Shown piece after piece: positions 37,897 to 46,519 of a stretch of 64,000 nt of DNA (its first letter is position 1; each line of letters opens with the position of its first letter). The position numbers and the translations under genes were made by a program. The notes below the pieces were generated by a model. It did not search any database, was not told the origin of the DNA, and was given only the letters and a program-made list of their open reading frames with translations. This DNA is from Luteibacter sp. OK325 (lineage in GTDB: Bacteria; Pseudomonadota; Gammaproteobacteria; Xanthomonadales; Rhodanobacteraceae). The stretch is from assembly GCF_003050935.1 (NCBI RefSeq), contig NZ_QAOX01000006.1, positions 186,001 through 250,000 of the forward strand, in the 5' to 3' direction.

Positions 37897-38832
37897 TCAA
37901 CGCCAGGCGGCAAGCAGCTCGAGCAGCAGCAGGTCCACGCGAAGCGGTCCGCGCAACGCGTCCCTCGCGCGGTTGGCCTTGCCGTACCAGGCGTCGAGCG
38001 ATTCGTCGTCCAGCTGGCTTTCCAGTGGCGCGACCGCACCTGCTGCGCGCGCGCGGAGCTCGTCCGTGGCCGCCTGCGCGGCGAACCAAAGGTAACGAGC
38101 CGGTTCGGCGGCCTGCCAGCGCTTGACCACTTCCATGGCATCGCCACGGCCAGCGGCCAGGGCCTTGAGGTCATGGCGCACTTCGCCGCGCTGTTTCAAC
38201 GCGCCGTCGGCCGCCCAGGTGCGCGCCATGCCGGGATTGCCGCCCGCGGCATCGAGTGCGGCTTCGGCATCCTTCACGCCTTCGGCGGCCAGCCAGGCCA
38301 GCGACGCTTCGCGAGCCGGCACCAGGAAATCGATGCGCTGGCAACGGCTACGGATGGTGGCAGGCAAACGCGCCGGCTCATCGGCAACGAGGACCAGCAG
38401 GGTGGCCTGCGTCGGTTCTTCGAGGGTTTTCAGCAGGGCGTTGGCCGCCGCCGCATTCATGGCGTCGGCAGGATCCACCGTGGCGATCTGCCAGCCACCG
38501 AACTGGCTGGACATCGCCAGCCTGGCGGAGAGGTCGCGAATCTGGTCGACCACGATCTCGCTGCGCGTCACGCCATCCTTGCGCAAGCCGAACGAGAGCG
38601 CGGCCACGTCGGGATGCGTGCCGGCAGCGACCAGCTGGCAACTGCGGCAGACACCGCAGGGTTTACCGTCCGTGGTTTGCTGGCAGAGCAGGCCCTTGAC
38701 GAAGGTCGCCAGGAAATCCCGCTTGCCCAGGCCGGCCGGTCCGGCAAGTAAGAGGGCATGCGGCAAGGCGTCGCGCTGACGGCGTGCCTGGAGGCGTGCC
38801 CATGCATCGGCATGCCAGGGGCGCAGGCTCAC
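37897..38832 (-). CDS. holB: DNA polymerase III subunit delta'
   Basis: AAA+ stator subunit of the clamp loader, 311 residues. It has a Walker A-like GPAGLGKRDF (about 31-40), zinc-ligand cysteines (CQQTTDGKPCGVCRSC, about 49-65), a TLEEP segment (NALLKTLEEPTQATLLVL) and the sensor arginine in ATIRSRCQR. The C-terminal collar domain follows from about 205. Its ATG overlaps the tmk stop by 4 nt. Confidence 0.95.
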   Translation of the reverse strand: MSLRPWHADAWARLQARRQRDALPHALLLAGPAGLGKRDFLATFVKGLLCQQTTDGKPCGVCRSCQLVAAGTHPDVAALSFGLRKDGVTRSEIVVDQIRDLSARLAMSSQFGGWQIATVDPADAMNAAAANALLKTLEEPTQATLLVLVADEPARLPATIRSRCQRIDFLVPAREASLAWLAAEGVKDAEAALDAAGGNPGMARTWAADGALKQRGEVRHDLKALAAGRGDAMEVVKRWQAAEPARYLWFAAQAATDELRARAAGAVAPLESQLDDESLDAWYGKANRARDALRGPLRVDLLLLELLAAWR

Positions 38833-39479
38833 GAGGCCACCCCGGCGAGCAGGGCCGCCACACCTTCGATGGCTTGTCCGAGGACTGCCTCCGGCGTGGC
38901 GCTCGCATCCAGCACGCGGAAGCGTCGTGGCTCGGCCGCGGCCCGTGCGCGATAGGCGTCGCGAACGCGCTCGAAAAAGGAATCACCCTCCACTTCGATA
39001 CGATCCGCCTCGCCACGGCCCGCGGCACGTGCACGGCCGGTGCTCACGGGCAGATCGAGCAGCAGCGTGATATCGGGCTTCAAAGCCAGCGCAGCCCACC
39101 CCTCCAGCACTTCAATGCGTTCCACGGGCTGGCCGCGGCCACCTCCCTGGTAGGCGAAGCTGGCGTCGGTAAACCGGTCGCAAAGCACCCAACGGCCGGC
39201 GGCCAGCGCCGGCTCGATCACCTGGCGCACCAGCTGGGCACGCGAGGCGAACATCAACAGCAGCTCCGCTTCGGCACACAGTTCATTGTTTGCCGCGTCG
39301 AGCACCACGCCACGCACTGCCTCGCCCACGGCTGTACCACCGGGCTCGCGGGTGACGACCAGATCCACGCCCTGAGCACGCAGGTGCGCCTCGAGACCAC
39401 GCAATAGCGTGCTCTTGCCGGCGCCTTCGCCGCCTTCGAGGGTGATCAGTCGGCCGCGCTTGGGTGTCGTCACTGGCAT
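38829..39479 (-). CDS. tmk: Thymidylate kinase
   Basis: Phosphorylates dTMP to dTDP. 216 residues with P-loop EGGEGAGKST (about 15-24), the substrate-binding DRFTDASFAYQGGGRG and the arginine-rich LID region RAAGRGEADRIE (about 148-160). Start ATG 39479. It overlaps mltG by 10 nt and holB by 4 nt, the classic mltG-tmk-holB coupling. Confidence 0.97.
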   Translation of the reverse strand: MPVTTPKRGRLITLEGGEGAGKSTLLRGLEAHLRAQGVDLVVTREPGGTAVGEAVRGVVLDAANNELCAEAELLLMFASRAQLVRQVIEPALAAGRWVLCDRFTDASFAYQGGGRGQPVERIEVLEGWAALALKPDITLLLDLPVSTGRARAAGRGEADRIEVEGDSFFERVRDAYRARAAAEPRRFRVLDASATPEAVLGQAIEGVAALLAGVAS

Positions 39480-40498
39480 CGTTTCAATTGGTAGCAGGCC
39501 ACGGCCCGGTTGTGGTCGTCGAGGTTCGCCGAGAAGACGTGGCTGCCGTCGCCCCGGGCGACGAAATACAGGTCCTTGCCTTCCACCGGATGCAGCGCCG
39601 CCTGGATCGCCGCACGCCCCGGCAGGGCGATCGGCGTCGGCGGCAGGCCGACCCGCGTGTACGTATTGTAGGGGGTGTCGGTGGTGAGGTCGCTCTTGTG
39701 GATATTGCCCACGTAGCTGTCGCCCATGCCGTAGATCACCGAGGGATCGGTCTGCAGCAGCATGCGTAGCTGCAATCGCCGGATGAACACGCCGGCGATG
39801 CGCGGGCGCTCATCAGCCCTGCCCGTCTCTTTTTCGACGATCGAGGCGAGGATGAGCGCCTCGTATGAAGTCGCCAGCGGCAGGTCCGGCGCACGTGACG
39901 CCCAGGCCGCATCGAGTGTCTTGCTCATGGCCGCATGCGCGCGCTTGAGGATGCTGGAGTCGGCATCACCCTTGACGTAGGCATAGGTCTCCGGAAGGAA
40001 GCGCCCTTCCGGGTGCTCGCCCTCGTTGCCCAGGCGCTTCATCAGCTCGTCGTTGTCGAGGCCGGCGCTGTCGTGCGACAGGGTGTCGGTAGCAGCCAGT
40101 GCCCGGCGCAGATCCGCGAAGCTCCATCCATCGACGATGGTGAAGTTGCGTTGCATGACCTTGCCGTTGGCCATGTCGCCGATCAGGTCGCGCGGCGTCA
40201 TGCCGGTGCGCAACAGGTATTCACCGGCATGCAGGCGGCCCGAGGCACGCATCTCGATCGCCAGCACGCGCCAGTAAAGCGGCGAAGCCCGCGTCGCGCC
40301 GCGACCGCGCAGGTCGCGAACGATGTCCTTGAACGAGGCGCCCCGTGCCACGTCGATACTCTGTCCGGCCACGGGCACGCTCAAGGGCGTGCGCGCAAAG
40401 CGCGACCAGTCGAGAACGAGCCAGCTACCCACGGCAATCGCCGCGACCAGCACCACCAGCAAAATCACCCGCCAGAGGGCGATGCCGCGCACTTTCAT
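39470..40498 (-). CDS. mltG: Endolytic transglycosylase MltG
   Basis: Inner-membrane YceG/MltG enzyme that cleaves nascent glycan strands. 342 residues from ATG 40498, which overlaps the pabC stop as TGATG; the longer frame is inside pabC. One N-terminal membrane helix (about 9-28), a LysM-like part, then the catalytic domain with ILASIVEKETGRADERPRIAGVF (catalytic Glu) and LQTDPSVIYGMGD, YNTYTRVGLPPTPI. Confidence 0.96.
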   Translation of the reverse strand: MKVRGIALWRVILLVVLVAAIAVGSWLVLDWSRFARTPLSVPVAGQSIDVARGASFKDIVRDLRGRGATRASPLYWRVLAIEMRASGRLHAGEYLLRTGMTPRDLIGDMANGKVMQRNFTIVDGWSFADLRRALAATDTLSHDSAGLDNDELMKRLGNEGEHPEGRFLPETYAYVKGDADSSILKRAHAAMSKTLDAAWASRAPDLPLATSYEALILASIVEKETGRADERPRIAGVFIRRLQLRMLLQTDPSVIYGMGDSYVGNIHKSDLTTDTPYNTYTRVGLPPTPIALPGRAAIQAALHPVEGKDLYFVARGDGSHVFSANLDDHNRAVACYQLKRCQ

Positions 40499-41331
40499 CA
40501 ATCGGAATCCTTCGAACTGTTCGGAAGCGGCAGGCCGATCCCGCACCAGTGCGCCTGCCAGTGGCGGGTGACCGGGCCGGGCTGCCAGGTTCGGCCAGCA
40601 AAAGCCCGAACGGGAAGAATGCCCCGAACGGCCGATGTGAGGAAGACCTCGTCGGCCTCGACGAGCTGCTGCGGTGAAAGATGGTCGATATGTACGCTGC
40701 CGGCGCCCAGTAGCTCCGCGCGCGCCACACCGGCCACGCCACAACGGTCCACCGGCGGCGTGACAAGGCGCCCGGCCAGCACGGCGAACAGGTTAGCGGC
40801 TGTCGCGCAGATGACACGGCCCTGCGGGTCGGTCATCAGGCCCTCCTGCCAGCGCGCGTCGTCCCACTCCGAGCGGGCGAGCACCTGCTCGAGCCGATTG
40901 AGGTGTTTCATGCCGGCAAGCAAAGGCTGGTCACCGAGGCGCGTATCGCACAGGCGCAGTGCGATCCCGTGGCGATACATGTCCGCCGCAAGCGCTAGCG
41001 GGCCTACCGTGATCACCGTCGTCGGCTTCGCCATGCGCGGCCGCGCGTAGCCGCGCTCCCCGGTGCCCGCGGTGAAGGTGATACGGGCTACGGCGTCCTC
41101 CAGTCCCCCGGCGAGGCGCCGCACTTCGGCCAGCATCGCATCGGTATCGGGGGTGGCGAGCCTCAGACGCACCGTCGAGGCGCGCAGGCGTTCGGCATGT
41201 CGTTGCCATAGCGGCACGGCACCCCCGACCACGCGCAGTGTTTCAAACAGGCCGTCGCCGTACATCGCGCCACGATCCGCCGCATCAAGCCGGTCGGTCT
41301 CGATGAAGTCGACGGACGTGCGCATGCTCAT
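40498..41331 (-). CDS. pabC: Aminodeoxychorismate lyase
   Basis: PLP-dependent class IV transaminase-fold enzyme making 4-aminobenzoate from aminodeoxychorismate. The PLP lysine is in GMKHLNRLEQVLAR; the phosphate-site DEVFLTSAVRGILPV is near 230-245. ATG 41331 overlaps the pabB stop as ATGA (4 nt); a second ATG two codons later is possible. 277 residues. The 411-nt upstream open frame within pabB is a shadow. Confidence 0.94.
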   Translation of the reverse strand: MSMRTSVDFIETDRLDAADRGAMYGDGLFETLRVVGGAVPLWQRHAERLRASTVRLRLATPDTDAMLAEVRRLAGGLEDAVARITFTAGTGERGYARPRMAKPTTVITVGPLALAADMYRHGIALRLCDTRLGDQPLLAGMKHLNRLEQVLARSEWDDARWQEGLMTDPQGRVICATAANLFAVLAGRLVTPPVDRCGVAGVARAELLGAGSVHIDHLSPQQLVEADEVFLTSAVRGILPVRAFAGRTWQPGPVTRHWQAHWCGIGLPLPNSSKDSD

Positions 41332-42674
41332 GCCGCGCCGAAGATGCGCAACAGCCCGCGCGCCTTCGCACGCGTCTCGTCGAGCTCCCTGTCCGGGACC
41401 GAGTCGGTGACGATACCGGCGCCCGCCCGCAACGAGACCTGGGGCCCTTCGACCATGAGCGTACGGATGAGGATGTTGAGGTCCATGTCGCCATTGTCGT
41501 CGAGATAGCCGATCGCGCCGGTATAGGCACCGCGCGGCTCCCTCTCGATGTCGCCGATGATCTCCATGCAACGGACCTTCGGGCAGCCGGTGATGGTTCC
41601 GCCGGGAAAGGTCGCCGCGATCACCTGGCCGGGCGTCACGCCCTCGCGCGCACGGCCACGCACGTTGGAAACGATGTGATGCACGTGGGCGTAGCTCTCC
41701 ACCACCATCAGCTCGTCCACCTTTACGCTGCCCGGCACGCACACCCGACCCAGGTCGTTGCGCTCCAGGTCGATCAGCATGACGTGCTCCGCACGTTCCT
41801 TCGGATGCGTCGTGAGTTCGCGGATGCGCGCCGCGTCGTCATCACCAGGCATACGCGGACGCGTACCGGCGATGGGCCTCGTTTGCAGGACGCCATCGCG
41901 CGACTCGACGAGGCGTTCCGGCGATGAACTGACGATCGCCCATCCCTGCTGCTGGAGCATGCCCGCGAACGGTGCGGGATTGGCCGCACGCAGCGCGGCC
42001 ATCAGGCTCGCCGGCGACGGTGCGTCGGCGAACCGCGCCGACCAGCGACGCGAGAGATTCACCTGGAAAACATCACCCGCACGCAGGTGCTCGTGGATGC
42101 GCACGACGCCATCGAGGAACCGCGAAGGCTCGTCTTCTTCGACGAGCTCGGGCATGGCGAGCGTTAGGTCCGGCAGCGCCACGTCAAGGTCGGCGGCAAG
42201 CACGTCCAGCCAGTGAGTAGCGCCCTCTTCCGCGATCAGGATGGTGCGCTGCTCGACGTGATCGACGATCGCCGCCGCAGGCGTACGCAGGGCGAAGGCG
42301 ACGGGCGCCGCGCCACTCGACGGCGGCAGCCGCAGGCTCGGCTCGATCTGGCCGACCAGCTCGTACGCGAGGTAGACGATCCAGCCACCATGAAACGGCA
42401 GGCCGTCCGCGACGCGAGGGTGGTGGCGCGTGGCCCACGCGGCATCGAGTGCATCGAGAAAACCGCCAGGAACGATGTTGCCCGCGGCGTCGCGCACGAG
42501 GTTATCCGCGCCGAGGGTCAGCGATGCATCGCCGGCGGCAAAGAGGATGTCGAAACGTGACTGGGGTGTTCCGGTGACCGCGCTTGCCAGCAAGGCCGGA
42601 TAGCGCTCCGGATACGACGCGGCCGGCGCGAGGAGATCGCGCCGGCCGGCCAGGGTTCGCGTGACGAATGCCAC
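41328..42674 (-). CDS. pabB: Aminodeoxychorismate synthase component I
   Basis: Converts chorismate plus ammonia to 4-amino-4-deoxychorismate. 448 residues with the chorismate-binding fold: PIAGTRPRMPGDD, ERNDLGRVCVPGSV, TFPGGTITGCPKVRCMEII and the C-terminal RAGAGIVTDSVPDRELDET. The active-site motif is PIAGT, the anthranilate-synthase-like form, instead of PIKGT with the nucleophilic lysine of E. coli PabB. Position next to pabC makes the PabB assignment firm over TrpE. GTG start at 42674, 5 bp after fabF. Confidence 0.93.
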   Translation of the reverse strand: MAFVTRTLAGRRDLLAPAASYPERYPALLASAVTGTPQSRFDILFAAGDASLTLGADNLVRDAAGNIVPGGFLDALDAAWATRHHPRVADGLPFHGGWIVYLAYELVGQIEPSLRLPPSSGAAPVAFALRTPAAAIVDHVEQRTILIAEEGATHWLDVLAADLDVALPDLTLAMPELVEEDEPSRFLDGVVRIHEHLRAGDVFQVNLSRRWSARFADAPSPASLMAALRAANPAPFAGMLQQQGWAIVSSSPERLVESRDGVLQTRPIAGTRPRMPGDDDAARIRELTTHPKERAEHVMLIDLERNDLGRVCVPGSVKVDELMVVESYAHVHHIVSNVRGRAREGVTPGQVIAATFPGGTITGCPKVRCMEIIGDIEREPRGAYTGAIGYLDDNGDMDLNILIRTLMVEGPQVSLRAGAGIVTDSVPDRELDETRAKARGLLRIFGAA

Positions 42675-42679
42675 GCCGA

Positions 42680-43996
42680 TCAGAGGCGACGGAAGACGAG
42701 CGTACCGTTGGTGCCGCCGAAGCCGAACGAATTCGACACGACAATGTTGAGGTCCGCCTTTTCCGCCTTGTTCGGCACGAGGTCCATGCCAAGCGCGGCG
42801 ACTTCAGGATCCACGTCGACGAGGTTCATCGTCGGCGGGATCACGCCATCGCGCAGCGCCATGACCGAGAAGATCGCCTCGACACCACCGGCAGCGCCGA
42901 GCAGGTGACCGGTGACCGACTTGGTCGAGCTGACCGCGAACTTGCCCTTCGCCGTGGCATGGTCGCCGAACACGTTGCGGATGGCCCTGGCTTCACCAAG
43001 ATCGCCCACCGGCGTGGAGGTGCCGTGCGCGTTGACGTACTGCACGTCTTCCGGGGTGATGCGGGCGTCATGCAGGGCGTTGCGCATGGCCAGTTCCGCA
43101 CCGTCGCCGCTGGGCGAAGTGATGTGGTACGCGTCGCCGCTCATGCCGAAACCGACAAGCTCGGCAAGGATGTTGGCACCGCGTGCCTTGGCGAACTCGT
43201 ATTCCTCGAGCATAAGCATGCCGGCGCCGTTGGACAGCAGGAAGCCATCGCGGCCGATATCCCACGGACGGCTGGCGTGCGTCGGGTCGTCGTTGCGCGT
43301 GGACATCGCCTTGGCCGAGCAGAAGCCCGCCATCGCTGTCGTCGTGGTGGCATGCTCGGAACCGCCGGCGAGCATGGCGTCGGCATCGCCGTACTGGATC
43401 AGGCGCATGGCCATGCCGATGTTGTGCGCGGCCGTCGTGCATGCCGAGACCAGCGCGATGTTCGGGCCCTTCAGGCCGTGGTAGATCGACAGGTTGCCGG
43501 CCACCATGTTGATGATGGAGCTGGGCACGTAGAACGGCGAAACCTTGCGCGGGCCCTTTTCGTTGAGCTCGATCGCGGTGGCTTCGATCGTGTGCAGGCC
43601 ACCGATACCGGCACCTGCGGCAACGCCGATGCGACCGGCGTTCTCTGCGGTGACGACCAGGCCCGACTGACGGAACGCATGCGTGCCGGCGACGATGCCG
43701 TAATGGATGAACGGGTCCATCCGCTTGAAGTCTTTCGCGATGGAACGACGCTCGTCGTCCAGCGCCCTGATCCCGGCCTCATCGGTCGGTGTCGCGACAC
43801 CGTCGAAGAAGGAATCGACCGCGCTGAAATTACGGACTTCGCCCGCGATGCGGGTGGCGTAGGCACTGGTGTCGAAGTCGGTAACAGGGCCGATGCCGCT
43901 ATTACCTTCGACGACGTTCTTCCAGGCGGTGGCGACATCGTTACCGACCGGCGAAAGGATCCCCATGCCGGTAATTACCACACGTCGTTTGCTCAT
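42680..43996 (-). CDS. fabF: Beta-ketoacyl-ACP synthase II
   Basis: Elongating condensing enzyme of type II fatty-acid synthesis. The Cys-His-His triad is visible: SACTTAAHNIG (Cys), NAHGTSTPVGD (His) and SVTGHLLGAAGGVEAIF (His). The ending NSFGFGGTNGTLVF is typical. 438 residues from ATG 43996 (MSKRRVVITGMG), preceded by AAGGAAC; a longer frame has no ribosome site. Separated from acpP by a terminator hairpin. Confidence 0.98.
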   Translation of the reverse strand: MSKRRVVITGMGILSPVGNDVATAWKNVVEGNSGIGPVTDFDTSAYATRIAGEVRNFSAVDSFFDGVATPTDEAGIRALDDERRSIAKDFKRMDPFIHYGIVAGTHAFRQSGLVVTAENAGRIGVAAGAGIGGLHTIEATAIELNEKGPRKVSPFYVPSSIINMVAGNLSIYHGLKGPNIALVSACTTAAHNIGMAMRLIQYGDADAMLAGGSEHATTTTAMAGFCSAKAMSTRNDDPTHASRPWDIGRDGFLLSNGAGMLMLEEYEFAKARGANILAELVGFGMSGDAYHITSPSGDGAELAMRNALHDARITPEDVQYVNAHGTSTPVGDLGEARAIRNVFGDHATAKGKFAVSSTKSVTGHLLGAAGGVEAIFSVMALRDGVIPPTMNLVDVDPEVAALGMDLVPNKAEKADLNIVVSNSFGFGGTNGTLVFRRL

Positions 43997-44062
43997 GCGT
44001 TTGTTCCTTAGCACTTTATCCACGCAACCATACGCGAGCGCAGGTTACGAAAAGCGGAAACG

Positions 44063-44088
44063 AAAACTGCGCCTTTAGGCGCAGCTTT
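44063..44088 (-). terminator. Terminator between acpP and fabF
   Basis: CTGCGCC/GGCGCAG with a TAAA loop on the minus strand, followed by TTTTCGTTT. Placed to let acpP be made in excess over fabF, as is common for this pair. Confidence 0.75.
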
Positions 44089-44145
44089 CGTGTGGCTCGG
44101 AGATCGACGGGAGGCGAACCCCCCGATCGACAACCAGGCGCTCTA

Positions 44146-44382
44146 TCACTTCTGGTGAGCGGTGATGTAGTCGATAGCCTGCTGGACAGTCGTGATCTTT
44201 TCGGCGTCTTCGTCCGGGATCTCGGTCTCGAACTCTTCCTCGAGGGCCATCACGAGCTCAACGGTATCCAGCGAGTCGGCGCCCAGATCGTCAACGAACG
44301 ACGCATTGTTGGTGACTTCATCTTCCTTGACGCCCAGCTGCTCGATAACGATCTTCTTGACGCGCTCTTCGATGGTGCTCAT
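44146..44382 (-). CDS. acpP: Acyl carrier protein
   Basis: 78-residue carrier for growing acyl chains; the phosphopantetheine Ser lies in [18 protein letters not shown] (Ser37 region). Acidic throughout, full family length. It has its own likely promoter (44418-44447) and a terminator after it. Shine-Dalgarno GGGAGG is near-ideal, consistent with its abundance. Confidence 0.99.
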   Translation of the reverse strand: MSTIEERVKKIVIEQLGVKEDEVTNNASFVDDLGADSLDTVELVMALEEEFETEIPDEDAEKITTVQQAIDYITAHQK

Positions 44383-44417
44383 GTTGCCTTTACCTCCCGA
44401 GGGAAAATTCCGGCGGC

Positions 44418-44447
44418 ATTGTAGTGGCTAAGGACTTGGCCCGCCAA
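44418..44447 (-). promoter_or_regulatory. Probable acpP promoter
   Basis: Minus-strand TTGGCG (44442-44447) and TACAAT (44418-44423), 18-bp spacer, about 30 nt before the acpP start codon region. The remaining fabG-acpP gap shows no gene. Confidence 0.5.
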
Positions 44448-44569
44448 CAACAGTGCCGCCACGTGGATGACGCCCGGTTTTTCTTAGCCCGGACGCGAAA
44501 CGATGATTGTCTCTCAAAAACGGGCCGGTGGCGACTGCCGCCAACCCTGGCCGATGAAGGCCCGCCCCA

Positions 44570-45313
44570 TCAGGGCATGTACATGCCGCCGTTCACGTGC
44601 AGGGTCTCACCGGTGATGTACTTCGCCGCGGGAGAGGCCAGGAAGGCAACCGCCTCGGCAATGTCGTTGGGATCTCCCAGGTGGCCCAGGGCAATCCCCG
44701 ACAGGAGCGCCGTGCGCTGCTCTTCCGGCAGTGCGCGGGTCATGTCGGTGTCGATGAAGCCCGGCGCGACCACGTTCACGGTGATGCCGCGCGAGCCAAT
44801 CTCACGGGCCAGCGATTTCGAGAACGCGATGATGCCTGCCTTGGCCGCCGCGTAATTGGCCTGACCGGGATTGCCGGTGACGCCGACTACGGAAGCGATG
44901 CTGACGATACGGCCCTTTCGCGCCTTCATCATGCCGCGCATGACGGCTTTGGACGTCCGGAACACCGAGGTCAGGTTGGTCTCCATGATCGCGCTCCAGT
45001 CCTCTTCCTTCATGCGCATGAGGAGTTGGTCGCGTGTGATCCCGGCATTGTTGACCAGGATGGAGACCGCGCCGGCCTCCTTGGCGATACCGTCGATCAG
45101 CGCTTCGATGGCCGCCGGATCGGTCACGTTGAGTACGCGGCCGTAGCCGCCGTGAGCGGCGAGACGCTCGCCGATGGCCTCGGCGCCGGACTCCGTGGTC
45201 GCGGTGCCGAACACCGTCGCGCCAAGTGCCGCGAGGCGATCGGCAATGGCCGCGCCAATACCACGGCTGGCTCCGGTGACAAGCGCGATTTCGCCCTTGA
45301 GGGTCTGGGTCAT
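44570..45313 (-). CDS. fabG: 3-oxoacyl-ACP reductase
   Basis: NADPH-dependent short-chain dehydrogenase of fatty-acid synthesis. 247 residues with TGASRGIG (about 13-20), the NNAG motif (about 89-92), catalytic Ser in SIASVVG and YxxxK in NYAAAKAG. ATG 45313 (MTQTLKGEIALVTG) follows AGGAA; the longer frame is a shadow inside fabD. 26 bp after fabD. Confidence 0.98.
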   Translation of the reverse strand: MTQTLKGEIALVTGASRGIGAAIADRLAALGATVFGTATTESGAEAIGERLAAHGGYGRVLNVTDPAAIEALIDGIAKEAGAVSILVNNAGITRDQLLMRMKEEDWSAIMETNLTSVFRTSKAVMRGMMKARKGRIVSIASVVGVTGNPGQANYAAAKAGIIAFSKSLAREIGSRGITVNVVAPGFIDTDMTRALPEEQRTALLSGIALGHLGDPNDIAEAVAFLASPAAKYITGETLHVNGGMYMP

Positions 45314-45339
45314 GGGGGTTCCTGTCGTAACGGGGAAGG

Positions 45340-46290
45340 TCAGGCGGTTGCGGCCGCGAGCGCGGCGTCGAAATCGGCAGGCGTACCGATCGGCCTGGCC
45401 TCGACGGACTTGTCGATGCGCTTGATCAGGCCGGAAAGCACCTTGCCCGGACCGCACTCCAGCACCTGGGTCATACCGTTGGCGGCCAGCGCCTGGACGC
45501 ATTCGGTCCAGCGCACCGGGAGGTAGAGCTGACGCATCAGCGCACCGCGAATGTCCTCGACCGAAGTGTGCACCTGGGCATCGGCGTTCTGGATCACCGG
45601 AATCGACGGCATCGACCAGTGGATGGCGGCCATGCGCTCGCCCAGCGTGTCCGCGGCTTCGCGCATCAGCATGCAGTGCGAGGGCACGGAAACCGCCAGC
45701 TTCACGGCCTTCTTCACGCCAAGGTCGGCCAGGCGGGCCAGGGCGCGGTCGACGGCCTCGGCATGACCGGCGATGACCAGCTGGCCGGGCGAGTTGAAAT
45801 TCGCGGGTGCGACGATCTGGTCCTGGGCGACTTCCGCGCAAACCGCGGCGATCTGGGCATCGTCGCCGCCTAGGATGGCGGCCATGGCGCCGACACCGGC
45901 CGGCACCGCGGCCTGCATGAGACGACCGCGCTCGGCAACGAGACCGGCGGCATCCTTCAGGGAAAGGGCTCCAGCGGCGACGAGGGCGCTGTACTCACCC
46001 AGGCTGTGCCCTGACAGGTAGGCCGGGCGCGTACCACCCTGTTTCACCCACACGCGCCACACGGCCACGCTGGCGGCCAGCAGGGCCGGCTGGGTGTTCT
46101 CGGTACGGTTGAGGCGATCCTCCGGGCCGTTCTGGCTCAGCTCCCACAGGTCGATGCCAGCACCCTCGGACGCCTCGTCGAAGGCGGCGCGGACTTCCGG
46201 GTGGGCAGCGGCGAGCTCGGCAAGCATGCCGACGGACTGCGAGCCCTGACCGGGAAAGACAAAGGCGAGCGAGGCGCTGGATGCGGTCAT
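45340..46290 (-). CDS. fabD: Malonyl-CoA:ACP transacylase
   Basis: Loads malonyl groups onto ACP. 316 residues with FVFPGQGSQSVGM at the N-terminus, the catalytic Ser in GHSLGEYSALVAAGAL and the His in VPSHCMLM. ATG 46290 (MTASSASLAFVF) is preceded by GGAAA; the longer frame to 46353 is not supported. The upstream gap to fabH holds a perfect 20-bp hairpin and a REP pair. Confidence 0.97.
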   Translation of the reverse strand: MTASSASLAFVFPGQGSQSVGMLAELAAAHPEVRAAFDEASEGAGIDLWELSQNGPEDRLNRTENTQPALLAASVAVWRVWVKQGGTRPAYLSGHSLGEYSALVAAGALSLKDAAGLVAERGRLMQAAVPAGVGAMAAILGGDDAQIAAVCAEVAQDQIVAPANFNSPGQLVIAGHAEAVDRALARLADLGVKKAVKLAVSVPSHCMLMREAADTLGERMAAIHWSMPSIPVIQNADAQVHTSVEDIRGALMRQLYLPVRWTECVQALAANGMTQVLECGPGKVLSGLIKRIDKSVEARPIGTPADFDAALAAATA

Positions 46291-46365
46291 GCGAGATGTT
46301 TCCGGAACGTCAAACCGCGAATGGTGCCAGCAACATGGGGGCGATTGCACCATTCGCAGGCGTGT

Positions 46366-46409
46366 GGTGACCTTCCGGGACCCCCTGTCGGGGGTCCCGG
46401 AAGGTCACC
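46366..46409. repeat. Perfect 20-bp inverted repeat between fabH and fabD
   Basis: Two exact 20-nt complementary arms (46366-46385 and 46390-46409) around a 4-nt loop, GC-rich, with no T-run on either strand. In the fabH-fabD transcript it would form an extremely stable hairpin about 80 nt before fabD. It may be an RNase III or stability element, or a mobile palindrome. Confidence 0.85.
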
Positions 46410-46412
46410 ACG

Positions 46413-46488
46413 GTGGGAGCCGCTTCAGCGGCGAAAAGCCAACGAAGCGGTGTAGCCGAAAGCCATCGCCGGCATAGCCGGCTCCCAC
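46413..46488. repeat. REP-like palindrome pair
   Basis: Two units in opposite orientation, 46413-46435 (GTGGGAG head, stem GCCGCT/AGCGGC) and 46465-46488 (GCCGGC/GCCGGC stem), around about 30 nt. Typical inverted REP doublet in an operon gap. Confidence 0.8.
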
Positions 46489-46519
46489 ACTGAGCCTGGC
46501 AAACCCACCCATGCGGCAA

